From: Halomonas sp. 54_146
Lineage (GTDB): Bacteria > Pseudomonadota > Gammaproteobacteria > Pseudomonadales > Halomonadaceae
Direction of reading: 5' to 3'
Length of the DNA: 43,342 bases
Assembly (NCBI RefSeq): GCF_001507855.1
Contig: NZ_LGEN01000029.1
Coordinates: forward strand, 1 to 43,342
The notes beneath the pieces are model-generated. The model had not been told where the DNA came from. It saw only the letters and a program-made list of their open reading frames with translations, and did not search any database. The translations under genes were made by a program, and so were the position numbers. Shown here piece after piece: positions 8,878 to 17,366 of the stretch. Positions within the stretch are counted from its first letter, which is position 1. Each line of letters starts with the position of its first letter.

Positions 8878-9951
8878 ATGTCAGCACAGCAAGACAACGC
8901 GTCACCCTCTACCGCTGAAGGAATGGGGCTATTCGAGCGCTACCTCTCACTATGGGTGGCGCTTGCCATTGTGGCGGGCATCTTCGTCGGGCAATTTATC
9001 CCAGTGATACCACAAACGCTGTCACGCTTTGAAGTGGCGCAGGTATCGATTCCGGTTGCGATGCTTATTTGGGCGATGATATTCCCCATGATGGCGCAAA
9101 TTGACTTCACCTCGCTGCTGGGTGTTCGACGCCAGCCCAAAGGATTGATCATTACCACTACGGTGAACTGGTTGATCAAACCCTTCACTATGTTCGCCAT
9201 TGCCTGGCTATTTTTGATGGTGATCTTTCGGCCCTTCATTCCAGCCGAGTTAGCCAGCCAGTATTTAGCAGGCGCGATTTTGCTTGGCGCCGCGCCGTGT
9301 ACCGCGATGGTGTTTGTGTGGAGCTATCTAACCCGTGGCGATGCTGCTTACACGCTGGTGCAAGTGGCGCTTAACGACCTAATCATGCTGTTCGCCTTCG
9401 CCCCCATCGTGGTTTTCCTGCTGGGCATTTCCAATATTCAGGTACCCTGGGACACCGTCGTGCTGTCAGTGGTGCTGTATATCGTGATTCCCCTAGCAGC
9501 GGGTTACGTCACGCGGCAACGCTTGATTAAAAAGCACGGTGCCGAGTGGTACGACAACGTGTTTATGAAGCGCGTTGGCCCGATTACCCCCATTGGCTTG
9601 ATCATTACCCTGGTGCTGCTGTTCGCTTTCCAAGGCGAGGTTATTCTCAATAACCCGCTGCATATCGTGCTGATCGCGATACCGCTGATTATTCAAACAT
9701 TTTTGATTTTCTTTATTGCCTATGGCTGGGCGAAAATTTGGAAATTACCGCATAACATTGCCGCACCGGGGGCGATGATCGGCGCCAGCAACTTCTTTGA
9801 ATTGGCCGTCGCGGCAGCGATTGCCTTATTTGGCTTACAATCCGGCGCGGCACTCGCCACGGTAGTGGGCGTATTGGTCGAAGTGCCGCTAATGCTTGCG
9901 CTGGTGAGAATTGCCAATAAAACCCGCCATCATTTTCCGGCACAACCTTAG
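8878..9951 (+). CDS. acr3: Acr3-family arsenite efflux permease
   Basis: This 357-residue polytopic membrane protein has about ten hydrophobic segments, the normal size and layout for Acr3 of the bile/arsenite/riboflavin transporter superfamily. It expels arsenite using the proton-motive force. The conserved cysteine lies in LLGAAPCTAMVFVWS within the fourth or fifth transmembrane region, and the acidic/asparagine motif GASNFFELAVA is near the end. Start ATG 8878 follows AAGGAG, 13 bases after the arsH stop, so the two are one transcription unit. With ArsC it makes the basic arsenate-to-arsenite-to-export route. Confidence 0.93.
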   Translation: MSAQQDNASPSTAEGMGLFERYLSLWVALAIVAGIFVGQFIPVIPQTLSRFEVAQVSIPVAMLIWAMIFPMMAQIDFTSLLGVRRQPKGLIITTTVNWLIKPFTMFAIAWLFLMVIFRPFIPAELASQYLAGAILLGAAPCTAMVFVWSYLTRGDAAYTLVQVALNDLIMLFAFAPIVVFLLGISNIQVPWDTVVLSVVLYIVIPLAAGYVTRQRLIKKHGAEWYDNVFMKRVGPITPIGLIITLVLLFAFQGEVILNNPLHIVLIAIPLIIQTFLIFFIAYGWAKIWKLPHNIAAPGAMIGASNFFELAVAAAIALFGLQSGAALATVVGVLVEVPLMLALVRIANKTRHHFPAQP

Positions 9952-10003
9952 TTCGCTCTTAGCGTAACGCGCCCAAGATGGTCACCATAACAAGGGGTGA
10001 ATA

Positions 10004-10300
10004 ATGGATGATGTCATTGATATCGACAGCAACGCCAAAGCGTTTATTAAACAACAAGGCGGCGTGGTGACTATCCGCCTTTCACCCAGGCATGGCTGTT
10101 GCGGTGGGCTCGCCAACCTCGCGGTAGCCGAAGCGCGGCACCCAGATGATACCCAGCACTTTCAGCATTATCTTCAGGATGATATTTCGGTCTATATTGC
10201 GCCTGAGCTCGCCAATGAAAACTTGCGCGTAGGCGCGGAAGGCTGGTGGAAATTGCGCCACCTTTACGTTGATGGAGTAGCGGTCAAAGCCAAAAGATAA
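10004..10300 (+). CDS. CC/Se-motif family small protein
   Basis: This 98-residue protein has a paired-cysteine motif HGCCGG at about 34-39, after a beta-strand-rich start (VVTIRLSPRHG). It resembles the little-studied CC/Se motif (seleno)protein family, in which some members carry selenocysteine at one of the two cysteine positions. Here both codons are ordinary (TGT TGC), so this is the cysteine form. Start ATG 10004 follows AAGGGG, 52 bases after acr3, in the same direction. Its place among arsenic genes suggests binding or redox handling of a thiophilic metalloid; no activity can be read from sequence. Confidence 0.7.
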   Translation: MDDVIDIDSNAKAFIKQQGGVVTIRLSPRHGCCGGLANLAVAEARHPDDTQHFQHYLQDDISVYIAPELANENLRVGAEGWWKLRHLYVDGVAVKAKR

Positions 10301-10327
10301 ATTAATCTAGATAATATACCCATCGCC

Positions 10328-10347
10328 ATATATGTTTATGTGTATAT
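10328..10347. promoter_or_regulatory. Putative ars operator, site 2 (permease)
   Basis: ATATATGTTTATGTGTATAT lies 27 bases before the permease start. Its reverse complement matches the arsC/arsH site at 17 of 20 positions. It suggests that the permease and the downstream gene have their own promoter, controlled by the same regulator. Confidence 0.55.
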
Positions 10348-10374
10348 TCTCTCCAGCTTCGTATGAGGCCTCGC

Positions 10375-11724
10375 ATGCCGGCATCTACCCCTTCTTCTCC
10401 CTCCTTTTCCGGCCGCTTGCTTAGCCTCGCCAAGGAGAACCCCCACCAGGTACGCTGGCTCGCTGCCGTAGTGGGCATTTTCCTGCTGATTTATTTCCTG
10501 CCAGCTGGCACGGCACGTTTTGACAACGCCGTGCTGGAAGGTATCCGGCTGACACACTGGTATGCTCAAGAGCACGTTATCCTCTGCCTACTGCCGGCCT
10601 TTGTGATCGCCGGTGCCATGGCGGCTTACCTAAGCGAAGGTGCCGTGATGCGCTACCTGGGGCCTAATGCCCCCAAGCCTGTCGCCTTCGGCATGGCCTC
10701 GGTTTCCGGCACGTTACTGGCGGTTTGCTCTTGCACAGTGCTGCCGCTTTTCGGTGGTATCTACCGCCGCGGCGCGGGCTTAGGGCCTGCGATTGCCTTC
10801 CTCTATTCAGGGCCCGCCATCAATATCATGGCCATTGTCGTAACCGCCAAAGTCCTGGGTTTGGAACTGGGATTAGCCAGAGCCATTGGCGCGATTGTCT
10901 TTGCCGTGGTGATCGGCGTCATCATGCATCTACTTTACCGCCGTGAGGAACAGGCCCGTGCCAGTGGCAGCAAGCGCGGCTTCGATGGGGAGCTTTCCCG
11001 CCCTCTGGGCCAAATCGGCGTATTCTTTGGCCTGATGGTAGGCATTCTGGTCTTCGCCAATTGGGCTGCTGCCGACAGTACGACATGGATGGCCATTCAT
11101 GCTTTCAAGTGGCCTATCACCGCTGTTCTCTCTGGGCTTTTTGCGCTGCTATTGATACGCCGCTGGCACTGGCCGCTTCATCAAGTAGCGGTATTGGCCG
11201 GCACCGTCGCCATCGCCGCTTTACTCATGCCCAGCGTGCCTGAGCTAGCGTTCGCGGTAGGTATTATCGGCCTTATGCTGATCGCCACTCTGCGCGACGA
11301 TGACCGCGAATGGGCCGAACAGAGCTGGGGATTCACCAAACAGATTATGCCACTGCTACTGGCCGGGGTATTTGTAGCCGGGCTGCTGCTGGGCCGCCCC
11401 AGTGAAGAAGGGCTGATTCCATCAGAATGGGTCGTACTGGCAGTCGGTGACAACGGCTTACGCTCTACTTTTCTCGCCTCGCTGCTGGGTGGCTTCATGT
11501 ATTTCTCGACCCTTACTGAGGTTCCCATCGTGCAAGGCTTGATAGGTAACGGCATGGGCAAAGGCCCAGCCTTGGCGCTGCTGCTGGCGGGGCCAGCGCT
11601 GTCATTGCCTAACATGCTGGTGATTCGCACCATCATAGGCACTCAGAAAACCCTCGTTTACTGCACGCTGGTTGTGGTGATGGCGACGCTGTCCGGCTAT
11701 CTTTATGGTCAGTTATGGCCTTGA
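10375..11724 (+). CDS. ArsP/DUF318-family permease
   Basis: This is a membrane protein of about 449 residues with the two-part helical repeat of the DUF318 (ArsP/YraQ-like) permeases. The first half carries LAVCSCTVLPLFGGIYRRGAGLGPA and YSGPAINIMA, and the second half the matching STLTEVPIVQGLI and LAGPALSLPNML. ArsP members export trivalent organoarsenicals; others in the family are linked to Cu/Zn or are uncharacterised, so the substrate is uncertain. I prefer ATG 10375, six bases after GAGG, over ATG 10363, which has no ribosome binding site. A CxxC thioredoxin-fold gene follows directly; such pairs recur with these permeases. A putative ars operator lies just upstream. Confidence 0.85.
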   Translation: MPASTPSSPSFSGRLLSLAKENPHQVRWLAAVVGIFLLIYFLPAGTARFDNAVLEGIRLTHWYAQEHVILCLLPAFVIAGAMAAYLSEGAVMRYLGPNAPKPVAFGMASVSGTLLAVCSCTVLPLFGGIYRRGAGLGPAIAFLYSGPAINIMAIVVTAKVLGLELGLARAIGAIVFAVVIGVIMHLLYRREEQARASGSKRGFDGELSRPLGQIGVFFGLMVGILVFANWAAADSTTWMAIHAFKWPITAVLSGLFALLLIRRWHWPLHQVAVLAGTVAIAALLMPSVPELAFAVGIIGLMLIATLRDDDREWAEQSWGFTKQIMPLLLAGVFVAGLLLGRPSEEGLIPSEWVVLAVGDNGLRSTFLASLLGGFMYFSTLTEVPIVQGLIGNGMGKGPALALLLAGPALSLPNMLVIRTIIGTQKTLVYCTLVVVMATLSGYLYGQLWP

Positions 11725-11777
11725 AAGCCCTCCTGCCTTATTACGGAGCCAGCGTTTAAACCAAAAGGAGTGACCTG

Positions 11778-12011
11778 ATGAAACTCAAGATATACGGCAG
11801 CGGCTGTAAGAAGTGTCAGCAACTTACCGCCAATGCACAGGAAGCCGCTGAAGCGCTCGGTTTAACAGTAGACATCGAGAAAGTGACCGACGTGAACGCC
11901 ATCATTGACGAGGGTGTCATGCGTACACCTGCGCTGGGTGTCGATGACAACATAGTAATTGAGGATAAAGTAGCCAGCGCAGAAGAGATCAAGCAACTGC
12001 TAAAGGAATAG
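11778..12011 (+). CDS. Small thioredoxin-fold protein (TM0996/MTH895 type)
   Basis: This 77-residue, single-domain redox protein begins MKLKIYGSGCKKCQQL, with the CKKC active site at about residues 10-13. The cis-proline region MRTPALGVDD follows at about 49-58. Length and layout match the minimal thioredoxin/glutaredoxin-like proteins often encoded beside DUF318 permeases. ATG 11778 follows AAGGAG, 53 bases after the permease. It may deliver electrons or a bound metalloid to the permease or to ArsC; this is inference from linkage. Confidence 0.85.
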   Translation: MKLKIYGSGCKKCQQLTANAQEAAEALGLTVDIEKVTDVNAIIDEGVMRTPALGVDDNIVIEDKVASAEEIKQLLKE

Positions 12012-12109
12012 CGTTTGATTCAACCCTTTTTTCAGGCCCTGGCGGTGCCGTCTGTTATATCGCATGGAAACTGGGCGCTATTTAATCACCCGTATCTAGG
12101 AGAAGCATC

Positions 12110-12568
12110 ATGGCCTTTCGACAGGCAAAAGATCTACTCACCTGGATTTACGAATTTCATCATCAGCTGTCAGATCAGTACACCACGCTGGCGGATCAGC
12201 AATCTGACGAGCGTATGAAAATGGCGCTCGTTTTCTTAGCTGACCGCGAACGGCGCATGCGCGATGCGATGGAAAGCTATTTAGAGGATGCAGACGATGG
12301 CTTGCTGGCCACCTGGTTAATCGACCATCAGAATTTTGGGCATCCAAGCATGCTCGAGCGCGTTCCCCTATGTGCAGGGTGTTCCGATTTGCATGATATT
12401 CTGGCTAATGTCCTGACAACTCACCAACTGCTCAAAGATATGTACCTATTGCGCGCTGAGTTAGCTGAAATGCCAGAGGAAGCGGAGCTCTTTCGGCAGT
12501 TAGCGGCAAATCAAGATACCGAAGCGCGCCTGCAGAGCCGCAATATTGCTAGGCTAGAGGCCTACTAA
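12110..12568 (+). CDS. Uncharacterised helical protein, possibly ferritin-like
   Basis: I do not recognise this 152-residue protein with confidence. It is almost entirely alpha-helical, rich in Glu, Asp, His and Gln, and reads as four amphipathic helices: about 5-30, 35-60, 95-122 and 125-150. Acid/histidine patterns such as YEFHHQL, ADRERRM and TTHQLLKDMYLLRAELAE recall ferritin-like or rubrerythrin-like four-helix bundles. A CAGC pair sits in the connecting segment (about 87-90). ATG 12110 follows AGGAG. It lies 98 bases after the thioredoxin-fold gene in the same direction and could belong to the arsenic unit, but no function can be assigned. Confidence 0.7.
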   Translation: MAFRQAKDLLTWIYEFHHQLSDQYTTLADQQSDERMKMALVFLADRERRMRDAMESYLEDADDGLLATWLIDHQNFGHPSMLERVPLCAGCSDLHDILANVLTTHQLLKDMYLLRAELAEMPEEAELFRQLAANQDTEARLQSRNIARLEAY

Positions 12569-12600
12569 TGAATAATAGAACGTATAGAGATCGCCCTAAC

Positions 12601-12623
12601 GCCGTGCAGTAGCAGCGCACGGC
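12601..12623 (+). terminator. Stem-loop after the helical-protein gene
   Basis: GCCGTGC (12601-12607) pairs perfectly with GCACGGC (12617-12623) around a nine-base loop, 32 bases after the stop. No T-run follows, so it may be a weak terminator or an mRNA 3' stabiliser. The rest of the 206-base gap before the DUF3422 gene holds the 15-bp repeat and no other clear element. Confidence 0.35.
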
Positions 12624-12626
12624 CTT

Positions 12627-12656
12627 AAGGAGTGGCTAGCAAAGGAGTGGCTAGCA
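12627..12656. repeat. Two exact tandem 15-bp repeats
   Basis: AAGGAGTGGCTAGCA occurs twice, head to tail (12627 and 12642), in the intergenic region. Confidence 0.9.
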
Positions 12657-12774
12657 AGCGACATTGCCCCTACATTGGCTAACTTCTTTATAAGCGGCAT
12701 CTTGACGCATAATCTTGGCGTCCCTTGTATCTCCCCTTACGCTTAGCGCATACCCATTATAATAAGGCAGATAC

Positions 12775-14007
12775 ATGCACCCGCTTCACGCTTCGCTGCA
12801 TAATGAGCTTCACGCAAGACCCTCCATTTATTTTGATGGCCCTGCCGTCCTTCATCACTTTGCTTTTTTACAGGAAGGGATGCAGCGTTCTGCGCTTCTC
12901 AACCAACTCGCTGACGCAACCGGCATCAGGATGGACACCTCGGCCGCCCAGCAGATCGTAGACTGCCAGCACCTCACACTAAAATGGGAACAGCATACCG
13001 AGTTTTTTACCTTAACGGTGATGCAGCACATAAACGCTGACACACCCCTGTGGCCATCACCACCCTTGCTGTTAAAGCCACTTCTTGAAGAAAATGCCCA
13101 GGCTATCGTTAGCGCCACTCTGCTACGTGTAGAATCCGCTCACCAGTGGGCAGGTAGCATTGAACACTATGGGTTTGATCACCCCACGGGGTCACGCGTT
13201 GGTGGCAACGATGCAACCGTATGGAGCGATTTTCAGCTTAACGAGAACGATATCAACCGGTTGCTGCTAGTGAATAACAGCCTTGACCGTTACCGTTTGG
13301 GCCGCATGGCACGACGTTTGTTCGATATCGAAACCTACCGCATGATGGCCATGCTGGCACTTCCAGAAGCAAAGCATTTAAACCACGAATTGGCTCAGTA
13401 CGAACAACAGCTGACCACGCTTTCCACTCAGCATGCCGAGCAGCAACAAGCCGCTCCAGAACCGTTACTAAAATCGTTAACCGCCCTCTCTGCCCAACTA
13501 GAGCGCTGTGGCGCACAAACGCGCCAGCGATTTAGCGCCACCGACGCTTATGCGCGCATCGTGTTTACCCGCATTGAGGAGCTGCGTGAAGAGCGCCTTG
13601 GCGATTACCCCCGACTAGGCACTTTTATCTTGCGGCGCTTTCAACCCGCAGTGCGCTATTGCGCCGCCATGAGCCAACGTTTAGAAACACTTGCGGCCAG
13701 TGCAACGCGGCTTAATGATCTGTTACGGACACGGGCTCAGGTGGAAATTGAGGGACAAAACTCCAAAATTCTTAACAGCCTGAACGAGCGAACCAGTAGC
13801 CAGCTAAAAATTCAAAAGGCGGTGGAAGGGCTTTCGATCATTGTGATCAGCTACTACCTTTTCAGCCTGTTCAAGCTTGGCCTGCAAAGTCTTCATGCCT
13901 TAGGCGCTGAGATTTCGCCCCTCACCGCCGCCGCGGTCATCGCTCCATTGAGCATAGGCATATTAAGTGCCATAGCCTGGCATATTCGGCGCGTAAAAAA
14001 ACATTAA
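12775..14007 (+). CDS. DUF3422 family protein
   Basis: This 410-residue protein matches the DUF3422 family in its opening segment (LHNELHARPSIYFDGPA), its length and its C-terminal hydrophobic pair. A soluble region of about 340 residues includes a helical, probably coiled-coil, stretch at about 195-330. Two transmembrane helices follow, at about 345-365 and 380-402, ending in a basic tail. It is probably an inner-membrane-anchored cytoplasmic protein; the family has no established function. It is convergent with arsJ and may simply interrupt the arsenic genes. ATG 12775 follows AAGGCAG. Confidence 0.8.
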   Translation: MHPLHASLHNELHARPSIYFDGPAVLHHFAFLQEGMQRSALLNQLADATGIRMDTSAAQQIVDCQHLTLKWEQHTEFFTLTVMQHINADTPLWPSPPLLLKPLLEENAQAIVSATLLRVESAHQWAGSIEHYGFDHPTGSRVGGNDATVWSDFQLNENDINRLLLVNNSLDRYRLGRMARRLFDIETYRMMAMLALPEAKHLNHELAQYEQQLTTLSTQHAEQQQAAPEPLLKSLTALSAQLERCGAQTRQRFSATDAYARIVFTRIEELREERLGDYPRLGTFILRRFQPAVRYCAAMSQRLETLAASATRLNDLLRTRAQVEIEGQNSKILNSLNERTSSQLKIQKAVEGLSIIVISYYLFSLFKLGLQSLHALGAEISPLTAAAVIAPLSIGILSAIAWHIRRVKKH

Positions 14008-14010
14008 CTT

Positions 14011-14026
14011 CACTCGGGCGCGAGTG
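14011..14026 (-). terminator. Weak hairpin between DUF3422 and arsJ genes
   Basis: CACTCG-GGCG-CGAGTG is a perfect six-base-pair stem. On the minus strand a T-run corresponding to 13995-14001 follows about ten bases later, which could weakly terminate arsJ transcription. Confidence 0.3.
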
Positions 14027-14086
14027 ACCCAAGAGCAACAGCGAATCACTTAACGAGTGTCAAACCCAGCCTGGGCGAAGAACGGG

Positions 14087-15322
14087 TCACGCAGCTTGTC
14101 TAGGCAGCGCTAGCGCCATCACTGCGCTGGCAGCCACCAAGGCCGCTGACACCCACAGGCAGGCACTTAGCCCGTAAGCCATATACAGCCAGCCTGAAAG
14201 TAGCGTGCCCACTAAACGCCCCATGGCATTGGCCATATAGTAAAAGCCGACATCCATAGAGACGCCATCGGCGCGGGCATAATGCACAATCAAATAGCTG
14301 TGCCAGCTGGAGTTAATCGCAAACAGCACCCCAAAGGCGAGCAGCCCGGCCACTAACCAGCCTACCTGCGCTAGAGGCAACATCGCCAACACAATCGCCA
14401 GCACCGCTAGCGCCGCCGCCCAGCCAGCGGTCAGCGCCCGCGCATCGCCTTTGATCAGCCGGGTTAGCTTCGGTGCCTGAGTTTGCACCCCGCCGTAGCC
14501 AATAACCCACACCGCTAACAGCCCACCCACGGTCCAGTGCGTCCAGCCATGCTGGTCGTATAAAAACACCGGCAGTGCCACGACAAACCACACATCCCGC
14601 GCCGAAAATAGGCAAAAACGCGCCGCGGAAAGCACGTTAATAGCGCGTGATTTCGAGAAGATTTCGGAGAATTTCGGCTTTACTTTTTGGCGGCCTAAAT
14701 CGGCCTTTAGGCGCAGCAGTGAAAGCAGCAATACGCCGCTAAGCATGACGGCCATTACCAGCACAGCGGCCTGGAAGCCAATCAAGGTTAACAGCAGGCC
14801 GCCGACAAAAAAGCCCAGCCCTTTTAGCGCGTTTTTAGAGCCGGTAAGCATCGCCACCCAACGGTAAAGCGAGCTATTGGCGTTAGCGCTCTCTTTGGGC
14901 ACCAGCACCTTAACGGCGCTTTTAGCGCTCATTTTGTTGAGGTCTTTGGCAATTCCTGAAAGCGCCTGAGCGGCCATTACCCAGGCAACCGTTAGCAGGC
15001 TTGCGGGCACCATCAACATCGCCAAGGCAACAATCTGCAAACCCAAACCAACGTTCATGGTGCGGTTTAGACCCAACCGCGCGCCCAGCCAACCGCCTAT
15101 CAAGTTAGTCACCACGCCAAAGGCTTCGTAAAACAGAAACAGCATGGCGATTTCTAACGGCGAATAGCCCAGTTGGTGGAAGTGCATCACCACCAGCATA
15201 CGCAGCGCGCCGTCAGTGATCGTAAACGCCCAGTAGTTGCCGGTAATCAGCATATACTGGCGCACTTCAAACGGCAGCGCCCTTACTCGGGCGCGCATTT
15301 TCAACAACGGTGAATCAGCCAC
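14087..15322 (-). CDS. arsJ: ArsJ organoarsenical efflux MFS transporter
   Basis: This 411-residue major facilitator protein has twelve hydrophobic segments. The N terminus ([20 protein letters not shown], then [20 protein letters not shown]) is characteristic of ArsJ. ArsJ exports 1-arseno-3-phosphoglycerate made when GAPDH uses arsenate in place of phosphate; the product then hydrolyses outside to arsenate. The gene starts at GTG 15322 and overlaps the 3' end of the GAPDH gene by eight bases, so the pair is translationally coupled. The GAPDH linkage confirms the call. This gives a reductase-independent arsenate route beside ArsC-Acr3. Confidence 0.92.
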   Translation of the reverse strand: MADSPLLKMRARVRALPFEVRQYMLITGNYWAFTITDGALRMLVVMHFHQLGYSPLEIAMLFLFYEAFGVVTNLIGGWLGARLGLNRTMNVGLGLQIVALAMLMVPASLLTVAWVMAAQALSGIAKDLNKMSAKSAVKVLVPKESANANSSLYRWVAMLTGSKNALKGLGFFVGGLLLTLIGFQAAVLVMAVMLSGVLLLSLLRLKADLGRQKVKPKFSEIFSKSRAINVLSAARFCLFSARDVWFVVALPVFLYDQHGWTHWTVGGLLAVWVIGYGGVQTQAPKLTRLIKGDARALTAGWAAALAVLAIVLAMLPLAQVGWLVAGLLAFGVLFAINSSWHSYLIVHYARADGVSMDVGFYYMANAMGRLVGTLLSGWLYMAYGLSACLWVSAALVAASAVMALALPRQAA

Positions 15323-16373
15323 GGCTCACCTGCTCAAGACCTGGCCGCTCACGCCCGACCATCAGCGCCAACTCAGCGGTTCGGTTGGCGTAGCCCCACT
15401 CGTTGTCATACCACGCATAGAGTTTTAGCTGCGTGCCGTTGACCACCATGGTAGAAAGCGCATCAATAATGGCGCTGCGCGGGTCGGTACGGTAATCAAT
15501 CGACACCAGCGGGCGCTCTTCGTAGCCCAGAATACCGGCAAGTGGGCCTTCGGCGGCGGCCTTTAGCGCCTGGTTGACCTCTTCTGCGGCCACTTCGCGT
15601 TCAAGCTCGAACACCATATCGGTGAGTGACGCATTCGCCAGCGGCACGCGAATCGCATGGCCGTTTAGCTTGCCTTCAAGCTCTGGGAAAATCGCGGTAA
15701 TCGCTTTTGCCGAACCGGTCGTGGTGGGAATCAAACTCATGCCACAAGCACGGGCGCGGCGCAGATCTTTATGTGGGGCGTCTAGAATCGTTTGGGTATT
15801 GGTGATGTCGTGAACCGTGGTCATCGAGCCATGGCGGATGCCAAATGTTTCCTGAATGACTTTAACAACCGGTGCCAAGCAGTTAGTGGTACAACTGGAC
15901 GCAGTAACAATCTGGTGCTGAGCAGGATCAAAGAGATGGTCGTTCACCCCCACCACTACATTCAGCACGCCTGGCTCCTTCACCGGCGCACTGACTACTA
16001 CACGCGCTACGCCTTGATCAAGATAGGCCTGCAGCTTTTCAGTGGTTTTCATTTTTCCCGAGCACTCGATCACCACATCGCAGCCAGTCCAATCGCTTTC
16101 GGCTATAGCTTTGTTAGCGCTAAACGCGACGGCGTTGCCATCGATCACAATCGCATCTTCGGAAGCGATGTTAGAAGCAAGAATACCGTTGCCCGGAGAC
16201 CAGTGACCGTGTACGGAATCAAACTCCAGCAAGTGGGCAAAGGTTGCCGCGTCGCCGCCTGGGTCGTTAATGCGCTTTAGCTCTACCGCACCAGATTCAA
16301 CCTGCGCCCACAGGCTACGCAGTGCCAAGCGCCCGATTCGCCCAAACCCGTTAATACCGATACGTAGTGCCAT
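15315..16373 (-). CDS. ArsJ-associated glyceraldehyde-3-phosphate dehydrogenase
   Basis: This is a cytoplasmic GAPDH of 352 residues. The NAD-binding start [20 protein letters not shown], the catalytic cysteine in [13 protein letters not shown] and the paired histidine loop [13 protein letters not shown] are intact. In arsJ operons this enzyme makes 1-arseno-3-phosphoglycerate from glyceraldehyde-3-phosphate, NAD+ and arsenate. I choose ATG 16373, preceded by GGAGG at seven bases; a TTG five codons upstream overlaps that site. It is first in a two-gene unit with arsJ. A putative ars operator lies 44 bases upstream, and the pst terminator just beyond it. Confidence 0.93.
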   Translation of the reverse strand: MALRIGINGFGRIGRLALRSLWAQVESGAVELKRINDPGGDAATFAHLLEFDSVHGHWSPGNGILASNIASEDAIVIDGNAVAFSANKAIAESDWTGCDVVIECSGKMKTTEKLQAYLDQGVARVVVSAPVKEPGVLNVVVGVNDHLFDPAQHQIVTASSCTTNCLAPVVKVIQETFGIRHGSMTTVHDITNTQTILDAPHKDLRRARACGMSLIPTTTGSAKAITAIFPELEGKLNGHAIRVPLANASLTDMVFELEREVAAEEVNQALKAAAEGPLAGILGYEERPLVSIDYRTDPRSAIIDALSTMVVNGTQLKLYAWYDNEWGYANRTAELALMVGRERPGLEQVSRG

Positions 16374-16416
16374 ACGAGAAACCTCCAACTGAACAATATG
16401 GGAAAGATTAACGCTT

Positions 16417-16436
16417 ACATACGAAAAATCATATAT
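16417..16436. promoter_or_regulatory. Putative ars operator, site 3 (gapdh-arsJ)
   Basis: ACATACGAAAAATCATATAT matches the arsC/arsH site at 18 of 20 positions in the same orientation. It lies between the pstB terminator and the GAPDH gene, where the gapdh-arsJ promoter must be. Confidence 0.6.
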
Positions 16437-16444
16437 AAACAGTT

Positions 16445-16496
16445 AAAAAAACGCTGCCCATGAGGCCCACCCTAAATGGTAGGCCTCTGGCAGCGT
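16445..16496 (-). terminator. Intrinsic terminator of the pst operon
   Basis: On the minus strand a long hairpin follows pstB directly. Its base is ACGCTGCC/GGCAGCGT (16451-16458 with 16489-16496) and its upper stem pairs GAGGCC(C/T)ACC with GGTAGGCCTC. It is followed by an uninterrupted run of seven T (complement of 16445-16451). It insulates gapdh-arsJ from pst transcription. Confidence 0.9.
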
Positions 16497-16500
16497 CTAC

Positions 16501-17340
16501 TTAGCCGTAACGACCAGAAATATAGTCTTCGGTTTTCTTCTGTGCCGGAGTTGAGAACATCACTTTGGTGTCGTTGTACTCAATGATTTCTCCCAGGTGG
16601 AAGAACGCCGTGTAATCCGCTACTCGCGCCGCCTGCTGCATATTGTGCGTCACGGTAACGATGGTGAACTTCTCTTTTAGCTTATCCATCAAGTCTTCGA
16701 TGGTCGCTGTTGAGATCGGGTCAAGGGCAGAGGTAGGTTCATCCATCAAGATCACATCAGGCTGAACCGCAATGGCACGGGCAATGCACAAGCGTTGCTG
16801 CTGACCACCCGACAAGGAAGTACCCGGCTCATGCAGCTTATCTTTTACTTCGTTCCACAGCCCGGCGTCGCGCAGTGCTTTTTCAACCAACTCTTCCTGC
16901 TCAGTTTTCCGGCTAACTAAATCGTGCATGCGCGGTGCGTAGGCGACATTTTCAAAGATCGACTTAGGAAACGGATTCGGCTTTTGGAACACCATGCCCA
17001 CCCGGCGGCGCAGCGCTACTTCATCCATTTTGGCGGAATTAACATCTCGGCCATCTATTTCAACCAAGCCTTCAGTGCGTACACTAGGAATCAAGTCATT
17101 CATTCGATTCAAGCAGCGCAAAAACGTCGACTTGCCACACCCCGAAGGGCCAATCAGCGCGGTCACATTTTTCTGAAAAAGGTCAATATTCAGATTCATC
17201 AACGCTTGGTTTTTGCCATACCACAAGTTCAAATCGCGCACCCGAATGCTCAGGTCGTGGCACGCCGCGTCGTTTCGTGTATAGGGTTGCCCAACCGCAG
17301 GTACTTGCTGGTTGTTCATTACAGTTGCGTGGCTATTCAT
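16501..17340 (-). CDS. pstB: Phosphate ABC transporter ATP-binding protein PstB
   Basis: PstB is the cytoplasmic ATPase of the high-affinity phosphate importer. In its 279 residues the Walker [10 protein letters not shown] (about 62-70), the ABC signature LSGGQQQRL (about 176-184) and Walker B VILMDEP are intact, and the C-terminal [11 protein letters not shown] region is typical. ATG 17340 follows GAGGA. It lies 26 bases after pstA and ends the operon at a strong terminator. No phoU follows, unlike the Escherichia coli operon. The N-terminal extension of about 25 residues ([13 protein letters not shown]) is common in PstB of this group. Confidence 0.95.
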   Translation of the reverse strand: MNSHATVMNNQQVPAVGQPYTRNDAACHDLSIRVRDLNLWYGKNQALMNLNIDLFQKNVTALIGPSGCGKSTFLRCLNRMNDLIPSVRTEGLVEIDGRDVNSAKMDEVALRRRVGMVFQKPNPFPKSIFENVAYAPRMHDLVSRKTEQEELVEKALRDAGLWNEVKDKLHEPGTSLSGGQQQRLCIARAIAVQPDVILMDEPTSALDPISTATIEDLMDKLKEKFTIVTVTHNMQQAARVADYTAFFHLGEIIEYNDTKVMFSTPAQKKTEDYISGRYG

Positions 17341-17366
17341 AGTAATGTCCTCTATAACGCACTGGC

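Noticed and set aside
10097..10125. Selenocysteine in the CC/Se-motif protein
   Set aside because: Both codons in HGCCGG are TGT/TGC, and there is no in-frame TGA, so no selenocysteine is encoded here.
7922..16416. An arsR gene within the arsenic region
   Set aside because: I looked for a small winged-helix protein in every gap and among the unassigned genes; none fits. The 152-residue protein at 12110 is helical but has no helix-turn-helix pattern that I recognise.
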